DNA from: Spirochaetota bacterium
GTDB taxonomy: Bacteria; Spirochaetota; UBA4802; UB4802
DNA length: 35,726 nucleotides
Reading direction: 5' to 3'
Assembly: GCA_029907515.1 (NCBI GenBank)
Contig: JARYLT010000019.1
Coordinates: forward strand, 1-35,726
In this document: piece by piece, positions 29,003-35,726 of the stretch
How the letters are laid out: each line of letters starts with the position of its first letter
Position numbering within the stretch: the first letter of the stretch is position 1
Notes under the pieces: model-generated
Told to the model about the DNA's origin: nothing
The model's input: only the letters and a program-made list of their open reading frames with translations
Databases searched by the model: none
Translations under genes and position numbers: made by a program

Positions 29003-29977
29003 TTATTGTAAATAATCCAGTCCCACTGCTTTTTTAACGCGCAGTAGTGTTTCCTGGGCAATAGGGCGGGTTTTTTCAGCACCCTTCTTTAAAATTGCAG
29101 CTATTTCACTTTTGTTGTTTTGTAATTGTTTCCGCTTATCTCTGAAGGGAGCAAAATATTCCCATATCATTCCAAACAACTCTTTTTTAACTTCACCATA
29201 CCCAATGCCACCTTTACGATAGCGTTCTTTGAGTATTTCAGTTTTTTCAGGTTCAGCAAATAATTTATACAGGGCAAACAGATTGCAGGTTTCAGGATTT
29301 TTTGGAGCCTCAACTGGTGTTGAGTCGGTTACTATACGCATTACTTTTTTCTTGAGTGTAGCTTCGTCTTCAAAAATATTTATGGTATTGTTATAGCTTT
29401 TAGACATCTTTTGCCCATCTATACCGGGAATGACTGCAATATCTTCTGATATCATTGGTTCGGGCAACACAAATATTTCACCATACATCTGGTTAAATCG
29501 TTCAGCAATGTCGCGTGTTATTTCTAAGTGCTGCTTCTGGTCTTTGCCAACAGGGATAACTTCAGCATTGAAAAGTAGTATGTCAGCAGCCATAAGAACA
29601 GGGTAGGTAAAAAGGCCTGTGTTTGGTACAATACCTTTTGCAATTTTATCCTTATAACTGTGGCTGCGCTCTAAAAGTCCCAGGCTGGTGTGGCACGATA
29701 GTATCCATGCAAGTTCAGTAACTTCAGGGATATCAGATTGCACCCAGAAATGCGCCTTATCAGGATCAAGCCCTAAGGCAATAAAATCCATTGCAGCATT
29801 GATTGTATTTTCAGATAGTTCCTGTGGATTGTGAATACTGGTCAGTGCATGATAATTAACAATAAAGCAAAAAAGGTCGTTATTGTACTGCAGTTCAATC
29901 ATGGGTTTCATCATGGCAAAATAATTGCCAATGTGAAGCGTTCCAGACGGTTGTATGCCAGAAAGTATTCTTGACAT
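29003..29977 (-). CDS. trpS: Tryptophanyl-tRNA synthetase
   Basis: This class I synthetase charges tRNA-Trp. The HIGH-type motif PSGTLHIGNY (10-19) and the KMSKS motif GQKMSKSYNN are both present, together with the tryptophan-pocket segment PVGKDQKQHLE. ATG 29977 is chosen because GGGGAG precedes it and 324 residues is the normal length; the frame extends 27 codons further without conserved sequence. Confidence 0.95.
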   Translation of the reverse strand: MSRILSGIQPSGTLHIGNYFAMMKPMIELQYNNDLFCFIVNYHALTSIHNPQELSENTINAAMDFIALGLDPDKAHFWVQSDIPEVTELAWILSCHTSLGLLERSHSYKDKIAKGIVPNTGLFTYPVLMAADILLFNAEVIPVGKDQKQHLEITRDIAERFNQMYGEIFVLPEPMISEDIAVIPGIDGQKMSKSYNNTINIFEDEATLKKKVMRIVTDSTPVEAPKNPETCNLFALYKLFAEPEKTEILKERYRKGGIGYGEVKKELFGMIWEYFAPFRDKRKQLQNNKSEIAAILKKGAEKTRPIAQETLLRVKKAVGLDYLQ

Positions 29978-30165
29978 TTTTCTCCCCTTTTTCAGTATGG
30001 TCACGTTGTTGTGTATGCAGATTGTAAACAGATGTACTGAGTATGCAATTATCGTCAATAATTAATTTAACAGGAACTATCGCTTATAAAAAAATAACAA
30101 TAATTTGATATTTGGAATGATGTTAAGTATTTTATAATTACTGAATACAGTGTAAAGGCATTACG

Positions 30166-31158
30166 ATGGGTGTGACAAATCTTTTTACCTATAAGTATCT
30201 TAAAAGAAAAAAATTAACAGTCATAATATATTTAATTATATTATGTGTGATAGTTACTATCAATGTGCTGTTTTTGCTGGCACATCAGTTTGCTCTCAAT
30301 TACATTGCCATAAGTTTCTTTTCAGAAATTATGTTATTGATTTTGTCAAACATAGTGGCAGTGAGTATATCTTTTATCATTGTTAATAAAATGCTGCAGA
30401 AACGCTACAATGATGTTGCTGCTTCGCTTTTAACTGTTCTGAAACAGTTTGAAAAAGGTAACTTTACCTATCCATTCTCTATTGATAATGGTCGTTTTGA
30501 TAATGTGTTGCGCTACATGCAGAAATTAATGATGAGACAAAACAGCACGCCGGCATCATTTGATGAGAAGCTGAATGAACGAGTGTTTGAAATAATAACA
30601 GTGTTAATCAGTGCGATGGAGGATAAAGATCCTTATACCAGCGGACATACCACACGTGTTGCACAGTATGCATTAGCAATTGGAAAACGTTTGGGTTTGT
30701 CACAGGAAAAAATGCGATTACTTAATCATGCTGCAGCTGCCCACGATATTGGTAAAATTGGCATCCCTATTGAAATAATAGAGAAAAACGGCCGTCTCAA
30801 TGAAAAAGAAAAACTCATGATGGAAAGCCATCCTATACGGGGAATGAAAATTTTATCATCAATTGATTACCTTGAAGATATTGCATCAATAATAATGTAT
30901 CATCACGAACGTGCAGATGGCAAAGGCTATTATCAGCTGCCAGGTGAAAAAGTTCCTGTTGAAGCAAAGATTATTGCAGTTGCTGATGCCCTGGATGCAA
31001 TGCTCAGTGATAGGCCATATAGAAAGGCACTATCGCTCTATGAAGCAAAACAGGAAATACTTAAAAATAAAGGTACACAGTTTGATCCTGAAGTGGTTGA
31101 TGCACTCATTAATGTGCTGGAAGAAAAAGAACCATTAAAAGAATTTATTGCTTTTTGA
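30166..31158 (+). CDS. Membrane-anchored HD-GYP domain protein (putative cyclic-di-GMP phosphodiesterase)
   Basis: Two membrane helices (about 17-39 and 48-75) and a short linker lead to an HD-GYP domain from about 138. It has HTTRVAQYA, AHDIGKIGIP (HD at 193-194), MESHP, then HHERADGKGYYQLPG. The GYP signature is GYY here, which may alter activity or partner binding, although the metal ligands look complete. HD-GYP proteins usually hydrolyse cyclic di-GMP. Its 3' end overlaps the convergent STAS gene by 14 bases. Confidence 0.88.
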   Translation: MGVTNLFTYKYLKRKKLTVIIYLIILCVIVTINVLFLLAHQFALNYIAISFFSEIMLLILSNIVAVSISFIIVNKMLQKRYNDVAASLLTVLKQFEKGNFTYPFSIDNGRFDNVLRYMQKLMMRQNSTPASFDEKLNERVFEIITVLISAMEDKDPYTSGHTTRVAQYALAIGKRLGLSQEKMRLLNHAAAAHDIGKIGIPIEIIEKNGRLNEKEKLMMESHPIRGMKILSSIDYLEDIASIIMYHHERADGKGYYQLPGEKVPVEAKIIAVADALDAMLSDRPYRKALSLYEAKQEILKNKGTQFDPEVVDALINVLEEKEPLKEFIAF

Positions 31159-31486
31159 TATATTTTTTTATAAACTCTTCCTGTGTTAAGATAGAAATAA
31201 ACTGGTCCAGTTTAGCTATTTTAAAAATACTTTCAACATTTTCATTTATATCATAACAGACGAATTCAATATTGCTTTTAAGTGCTAAATTCATGCATCG
31301 TACCAGCGACCCAATACCTGAAGAATCTATATATTTCAAGTCACGAAGGTTAAGTGCAATAATCTTTGGATTATCTTCAATATGATGACGATAAACTGTT
31401 TCAAAGTTATGCACTTCAGAAATGTCGTATCGACCATTTAACGTAAATATTAGTAAGGGTCCTTCTTTGTGTACATCAATTTGCAT
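31145..31486 (-). CDS. STAS-domain anti-sigma factor antagonist
   Basis: A single STAS domain of about 113 residues resembling SpoIIAA/RsbV. The phosphorylation-site motif IDSSGIGSL (53-61) is intact. Such proteins are switched by phosphorylation and release a sigma factor or another output from an anti-sigma kinase; no kinase partner is in the window. The ATG at 31486 is preferred over a TTG four codons upstream. Confidence 0.85.
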   Translation of the reverse strand: MQIDVHKEGPLLIFTLNGRYDISEVHNFETVYRHHIEDNPKIIALNLRDLKYIDSSGIGSLVRCMNLALKSNIEFVCYDINENVESIFKIAKLDQFISILTQEEFIKKYIKKQ

Positions 31487-31633
31487 GTGATAACTCAAAT
31501 AAATTATGAATTAGCAACAGTAAAAAAATCCTGATATATATGTTTTATAACTGCAAAATTCTTGTTATTTAGGTTAAGGTATTGAATTATACATGTCAAC
31601 AAATAAATTATTTAAAAGATTAAAAAATATTTG

Positions 31634-32878
31634 TCACAGTGAGTTAGCTACTGAATAAAAATATAGTACAGCGATTGATAGCATTAATGTTAATACTGTA
31701 ACAATTATCCCAGGTTTTAAGAATTCCATAAAGCTTATTTTAATACCTGATTTTGCCGCTGATTCCAGCACAATCAAATTGGCCATTGCACCAATTATTG
31801 TTGCATTGCCAGCCAGTGTCGATGATGAAGCCAGCGCTAACCATATGATGTTGCTGTTGCTGTATTTTAAGGTTGGCCCTAATAGAATAACAAAAGGAAC
31901 ATTGCTGACTATCTGTGAAAAAACCAGACTGACAGCATGTAAAAGGGTTATACTGTGCAGGCTGTTATTAAAGTGGGAAAACTTCAGGAATAGTGACAGG
32001 ATACCAGCTTTTTCAGCACCTTTGACTACTATAAATAGTGATGCAAAGAACAATAATAAAACCCAGTCTATCTCTTTGATTATTTTTGATGGTTTAATTT
32101 TACCCAATAATAAAATTAATGAACTACCAGTCAGTGCAATCAGTGGTATTGATATATCAAGAACGTGATGAAGCAGAAAAAATAATGTGATAAGAATAAA
32201 AATTGGAACAGAAAATATCATCGATGACAGGTTATATTCGTATTCATTTTGGCTGTAATGCAGTACGTGCTGTATTTCAAATGTGTGTGAATACATACGT
32301 TTGATGCATACTACAATGATAATCATCCCAATAATTGAAATTGGCAGCAGGTGAAGAAGAAAATACAGATAGGGAATTCCTGAATAAATGCCAATGAGCA
32401 TGTTTTGTGGATTACCTGTGATGGTCATTGCACTGCCTACATTAGAAGCCAATATTTCGGCAATAAGATATGGTTTTGGATCCAGTTGTGCTGATCTGCA
32501 TATTGATATTATAATGGGGGTAAACATCAGGACAACTGCATCATTAACCAGAAATGCGCTTGCAATACCGGTAGTAAAAGTTATGATCCACAAAAGCTGT
32601 AAAGGGGTTCTGGAAAAAGATATAGTTTTTTGTGCAATAAAGGCAAAAAAGCCATCCAGTTCTAAAGTGGCTATGACTATCATCATGCCCAGTAAAAGGG
32701 CTATTGTGTTAAAATCAATAGCTGCAATAGCCTCTTCAAAAGAAAGCACTCCCGTTAAAATCATTGCAACAGCGCCAAAATAAGCAGCAGATGGCCTGTC
32801 AACATTAACCCATGGAAGGCGGGTAAAAATTATTCCCGAATAAGTTATTATAAATATTATTAATGCAATATAATACAT
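31634..32878 (-). CDS. ArsB/NhaD-family ion transporter
   Basis: A 414-residue protein with about eleven hydrophobic segments of the ion-transporter superfamily. The family pattern SAFLVNDAVVLMFTPI (about 108-123), LIAEILASNVGSAMTITGNPQNMLIG and the C-terminal NAT-IIGAMANLIVLE are typical of ArsB/NhaD proteins. It may export arsenite or exchange Na+ and H+; sequence alone does not decide, and no arsenic genes lie nearby. Confidence 0.85.
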   Translation of the reverse strand: MYYIALIIFIITYSGIIFTRLPWVNVDRPSAAYFGAVAMILTGVLSFEEAIAAIDFNTIALLLGMMIVIATLELDGFFAFIAQKTISFSRTPLQLLWIITFTTGIASAFLVNDAVVLMFTPIIISICRSAQLDPKPYLIAEILASNVGSAMTITGNPQNMLIGIYSGIPYLYFLLHLLPISIIGMIIIVVCIKRMYSHTFEIQHVLHYSQNEYEYNLSSMIFSVPIFILITLFFLLHHVLDISIPLIALTGSSLILLLGKIKPSKIIKEIDWVLLLFFASLFIVVKGAEKAGILSLFLKFSHFNNSLHSITLLHAVSLVFSQIVSNVPFVILLGPTLKYSNSNIIWLALASSSTLAGNATIIGAMANLIVLESAAKSGIKISFMEFLKPGIIVTVLTLMLSIAVLYFYSVANSL

Positions 32879-32910
32879 GGCGATAGTTACTGATAAAGAA
32901 ACCTTAAATT

Positions 32911-32946
32911 AAAAATGCAGAGGGTTTGTAGTATTCCTCTGCATTT
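32911..32946 (-). terminator. Probable terminator after tRNA-Gln
   Basis: On the minus strand an 11-bp stem (AAATGCAGAGG with CCTCTGCATTT; plus-strand arms 32913-32923 and 32936-32946) around a 12-base loop ends in a run of five T. It lies 15 bases after the tRNA. Confidence 0.65.
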
Positions 32947-32961
32947 CCTTTAACGTATATG

Positions 32962-33034
32962 CTGCCCGGCCAGGACTCGAACCTGGACTACTCTGATCCA
33001 GAGTCAGATGTGTTGCCAATTACACCACCGGGCA
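32962..33034 (-). tRNA. tRNA-Gln (anticodon CUG)
   Basis: The minus-strand sequence folds as a 73-nt tRNA: acceptor TGCCCGG with CCGGGCA plus discriminator G, D stem GTG/CAC, anticodon stem TCTGA/TCAGA with loop CTCTGGA giving anticodon CTG, five-base variable loop, and T arm CCAGG-TTCGAGT-CCTGG. CCA is not encoded. It lies directly downstream of the glutaminyl-tRNA synthetase gene on the same strand, so tRNA and enzyme may be co-transcribed. Confidence 0.93.
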
Positions 33035-33103
33035 AATTCACATAAACAATCTATAGCACATAGTTTCTGTAAACAAAAATTTTGTCAATAATTTTGATAG
33101 TAT

Positions 33104-34780
33104 TCAACCTTCTTTTTGAGCTATTTTTGCCCATGTGTCTTTCAGTGTAACAGTTCTATTAAAAATGAGTCTATCAGTGTTAGAATCAGGATCAACGGTA
33201 AAATAGCCCAACCTTTCAAACTGGAAATTAGCGTAAACCTGCGCACCTTTGACAAAAGGCTCTATATAACCAGTGACAACTTTAAGTGAATCAGGATTAA
33301 TGTAATCCGTAAAATCTTTGCCTTCTTCAACTTCAGATGGATCTTCCTTTGTAAACAATCTATCATAAAGGCGTATTTCAGCAGGCAAGGCATGTTGTGC
33401 GCTTACCCAGTGAATGGTGCCTTTGACTTTTCTGCCATCGGGTGCATATCCGTCTTTTGTGTCAGGGTCATAGGTGCAATGAATTTCAGTAATGTTCCCG
33501 TTGCTGTCTTTTATAACGTTTACACACTTAATGAAATACGTATAACGTAAACGCACTTCAGCACCAGGTGAAAGCCTGAAAAATTTCTTTGGCGGATTTT
33601 CCATAAAATCATCACGTTCAATGTAAAGGACTCTGGAGAATGGTATGTTTCGGGTACCAGCGGCAGGGTCTTCAGGATTATTTATACCTTCAATGTATTC
33701 CACCTGATTATCAGGATAGTTAAGTATAATCACTTTAAGAGGATTGAGCACACACATAACACGGTTGGCTTTTTTGTTTAAATCTTCCCGTATGCAGTGC
33801 TCAAGCAGTGCGATATCAACCATACTATCCTTTTTTGCAACACCAACAAGCTTTGCAAAATTTTTAATAGAATCGGGAGTGAAACCTCTTCTTCTGAGCC
33901 CTGCGATGGTAGGCATGCGTGGGTCGTCCCATCCATTTACAAAGCCTTCCTGCACAAGTCTTAAAAGCATACGTTTGCTCATGACAGTGTAGGTTAAGTT
34001 AAGACGTGCAAATTCAATCTGTTTTGGACGTTGGCCTGTCGCTATATGGTCTAAAAACCAGTCATACAATGGACGGTGTACCTCAAATTCCAGAGTACAA
34101 ATGGAATGCGTTATTCCTTCAATGTAGTCGGATTGACCATGAGCCCAATCATAGGTAGGATAAATGCACCATCTATCGCCCGTACGATGATGGTCCGCAT
34201 GTTTTATGCGATACATCACAGGATCACGCATATGCATATTGGGCGATGTCATGTCTATCTTTGCACGCAATGTTTTTGAACCATCGAGAAACTCACCGTT
34301 TTTCATACGCTCAAATAGGTCTAAATTTTCTTCAACACTGCGGTTGCGGTATGGGCTTTCTTTTCCAGGTTCGGTAGGTGTACCACGCGTTGCTGCAACT
34401 TCCTCAGCGCTCATGTCACAAACATAGGCTTTACCATTTTTAATCAAAACTTTAGCCCATTCATACAGTTGTTCAAAATAATCGGAAGCATGTTTAACAT
34501 CATTATCCCACTGAAATCCTAACCATTGGATGTCTTTCTTTATTGATTCAACGTACTCAATATCTTCCTTTTCAGGGTTGGTGTCATCCAGGCGCAAATT
34601 GCATTTGCCATTGTATTTTTGAGCAATTCCAAAGTTAAGGCATATTGATTTTGCATGTCCAATATGAAGATAGCCGTTAGGCTCCGGAGGGAAGCGCGTA
34701 ATAACTGATGAACAAACATTATTTTTTAAATCTTCGTTGATAACTTCTTCAATGAAATTTGTAGCTTGTGATAGTTCCAT
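33104..34780 (-). CDS. glnS: Glutaminyl-tRNA synthetase
   Basis: This class I synthetase charges tRNA-Gln directly. It has [17 protein letters not shown] (29-45, HIGH motif), DDTNPEKED, the KMSKS-equivalent VMSKRML, and the C-terminal beta-barrel anticodon-binding domains from about 340. 558 residues is the normal length. [11 protein letters not shown] and VMSKR are GlnRS-specific and exclude GluRS. Its presence implies that this organism need not rely on the GatCAB amidation route for Gln-tRNA. Confidence 0.96.
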   Translation of the reverse strand: MELSQATNFIEEVINEDLKNNVCSSVITRFPPEPNGYLHIGHAKSICLNFGIAQKYNGKCNLRLDDTNPEKEDIEYVESIKKDIQWLGFQWDNDVKHASDYFEQLYEWAKVLIKNGKAYVCDMSAEEVAATRGTPTEPGKESPYRNRSVEENLDLFERMKNGEFLDGSKTLRAKIDMTSPNMHMRDPVMYRIKHADHHRTGDRWCIYPTYDWAHGQSDYIEGITHSICTLEFEVHRPLYDWFLDHIATGQRPKQIEFARLNLTYTVMSKRMLLRLVQEGFVNGWDDPRMPTIAGLRRRGFTPDSIKNFAKLVGVAKKDSMVDIALLEHCIREDLNKKANRVMCVLNPLKVIILNYPDNQVEYIEGINNPEDPAAGTRNIPFSRVLYIERDDFMENPPKKFFRLSPGAEVRLRYTYFIKCVNVIKDSNGNITEIHCTYDPDTKDGYAPDGRKVKGTIHWVSAQHALPAEIRLYDRLFTKEDPSEVEEGKDFTDYINPDSLKVVTGYIEPFVKGAQVYANFQFERLGYFTVDPDSNTDRLIFNRTVTLKDTWAKIAQKEG

Positions 34781-34810
34781 AGTAGTATCTTTTAATAAAG
34801 TATTTTACAT

Positions 34811-34841
34811 ACTGTAGCAAGGAATAAGTTTATTTTGTCAA
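34811..34841 (-). promoter_or_regulatory. Candidate promoter of glnS and tRNA-Gln
   Basis: On the minus strand a perfect TTGACA (34836-34841) is followed after 19 bases by the extended -10 TGC-TACAGT (box at 34811-34816), about 30 bases before the glnS ATG. The spacing is slightly long. Confidence 0.45.
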
Positions 34842-34883
34842 GACATTATAATTCTTTTATGTAAGCGATAGTTACTGGAATAA

Positions 34884-35418
34884 GGCTCTGACCCCTTGTT
34901 AGGTGTTTGCCGAATCCTTGTTTGTTCTTAGTCATCAACACTTTTGATCGATCATATGCTTTGATTATACGTATTGATGTTAACTTATTATGCTTTGACC
35001 TAATTTTCCTGGAGAATTTTGCATTCCCTACATACTCCGCATGATGCGTTATTTTGCCTCACACAGAGCGTACTGATGGCACAGAGATTGTAATACTTTA
35101 CTTTTATGCACTTTCTTTTGTCCAGACGGCAACATAAGAAAGTGACAAATAAAAATGCCTTGTACTATTGCAATATATGTTATTGTTGCCAGCATGCTGC
35201 GGACGCCTTCCTACTAAATACCGGTTGCTGAGTTTATCGAAGCACGCACGCAACTCTAATCGCTTCGACATCCTGTCTCCGCTATCTTTCGTAACTCAGG
35301 TATATATGCAATCGTAGGCTCTGACCCTTTTTTTAAGCATTTACCCTCTATTTTCTCCAGTGTTTCTTCTGTGTACTCTGCGTTCTCTGCGTGCGTTTCC
35401 ATGCTCTGACCCCTTGTT
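34884..35418 (+). repeat. Three dispersed copies of a GCTCTGACCCC motif
   Basis: GGCTCTGACCCCTTGTT is at 34884-34900, GGCTCTGACCC at 35317-35327 and GCTCTGACCCCTTGTT at 35403-35418. The first and third share 16 bases exactly. All lie upstream of the RAYT-type transposase and none inside a gene. Confidence 0.7.
35109..35144. repeat. Hairpin-forming inverted repeat
   Basis: CACTTTCTT (35109-35117) pairs with AAGAAAGTG (35136-35144) around an 18-base loop in the gene-free stretch before the RAYT gene. It may be one arm of a REP-like unit. Confidence 0.5.
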
Positions 35419-35538
35419 TTGCAAATTTTTTATCAAAATTACAAAATTTTCCCCAATTCTTTTCAATTTTTTCCACCAGAAGCGTTGTATATAATGAAAG
35501 CTTTATTTTTCATCTTACTATATATACGGAGGAATACT

Positions 35539-35726
35539 ATGGCTCGGAAATTGCGTGTACAACTACCAGGTCTAACCTACCACATCACGTCCCGCTGCAT
35601 AGAATGGAAATCTATGTTGCAGGAAGACTACTGTAAAGCTTGCTTTGTGGAAATACTCAACAAAGCGAAAGCTAAATATCACTTTAAACTCATTGCCTTC
35701 TGTATTATGGATAACCATATTCACCT
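35539..35726 (+). CDS. REP-associated tyrosine (Y1/HUH) transposase, N-terminal part
   Basis: The first 62 codons read MARKLRVQLPGLTYHITSR, the usual RAYT opening, and reach the metal-binding HUH motif in MDNHIHL just before the window ends. The catalytic tyrosine would lie beyond the edge. Such proteins are IS200/IS605-related single-strand transposases thought to move REP palindromes. A strong CGGAGGA ribosome site stands five bases before the ATG, so the gene looks intact as far as it can be seen. Confidence 0.88.
   Translation, partial: MARKLRVQLPGLTYHITSRCIEWKSMLQEDYCKACFVEILNKAKAKYHFKLIAFCIMDNHIH

Larger units (their letters stand above)
34842..35538. other. Gene-free, repeat-rich region before the RAYT gene
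   Basis: No convincing coding frame. It contains three copies of a GCTCTGACCC motif, a CACTTTCTT/AAGAAAGTG hairpin, a TGCTGAGTTTATCGAAGCA piece near 35228-35247 and a CTCTGCGTTCTCTGCGTG piece near 35378-35395. The last two resemble intergenic sequences I remember from many unrelated bacterial genomes. Composition is less AT-biased than in neighbouring intergenic DNA, which fits imported repeat material. Confidence 0.6.

Noticed and set aside
35391-35636. 81-codon plus-strand frame overlapping the RAYT start
   Set aside because: It reads through repeat DNA and into the transposase gene in another frame, and has no ribosome site.

Overview
The window comes from an AT-rich, Gram-negative-type (diderm) bacterium. 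Evidence for this is a Wzx-type flippase, a nucleotide-sugar pathway for an acidic diacetamido sugar, a lipoprotein peptidyl-prolyl isomerase and periplasmic HtrA. The ATP synthase c subunit, with its GIGKLATGALEG and LIEGFTFF helices, resembles spirochaete (Leptospira-like) proteins from memory. Spirochaetota or a neighbouring phylum is therefore my best but unproven guess.

Layout. (1) 1-6.2 kb: five genes that together match the WbpA-B-E-D-I route from UDP-GlcNAc to UDP-ManNAc3NAcA. They are interspersed with small GIY-YIG nuclease genes and a family of roughly 70-bp structured palindromic repeats. (2) 6.3-12.2 kb: a still more AT-rich surface-polysaccharide segment with a flippase, a methyltransferase, a decayed glycosyltransferase, an intact glycosyltransferase and two dead IS256-family elements that closely bracket the intact one. 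(3) 12.3-14.0 kb: a parvulin-type lipoprotein and a solitary HicB-like gene, with a hairpin between them. (4) 14.35-21.4 kb: a complete F-type ATP synthase operon, atpIBEFHAGDC, ending in a strong terminator, with a perfect hairpin between atpF and atpH. (5) 21.4-27.2 kb, minus strand: class III fructose-bisphosphatase, a DUF151 nuclease, an alpha/beta hydrolase, a D-malate/isopropylmalate-type dehydrogenase and ApbE. (6) 27.6-34.8 kb: HtrA, TrpS, an HD-GYP protein, a STAS protein, an ArsB/NhaD transporter, tRNA-Gln(CUG) and GlnRS. (7) 34.8-35.7 kb: a repeat-rich gene-free stretch leading into the start of a REP-associated (RAYT/Y1) transposase cut by the window end.

The most unusual feature is the repeat/GIY-YIG association. 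A GIY-YIG gene at 2513-2806 lies between structured repeats, and the tail of a near-identical second copy at 1-42 is also followed immediately by such a repeat. The best-preserved repeats fold on paper into the same three-stem shape, and different copies keep pairing by compensatory changes. One repeat supplies the last residues and the stop codon of the epimerase gene. A different repeat family, with a repeated CTCTGACCC motif, surrounds the RAYT gene at the other end. The window may therefore hold two separate nuclease-linked families of non-autonomous palindromes.
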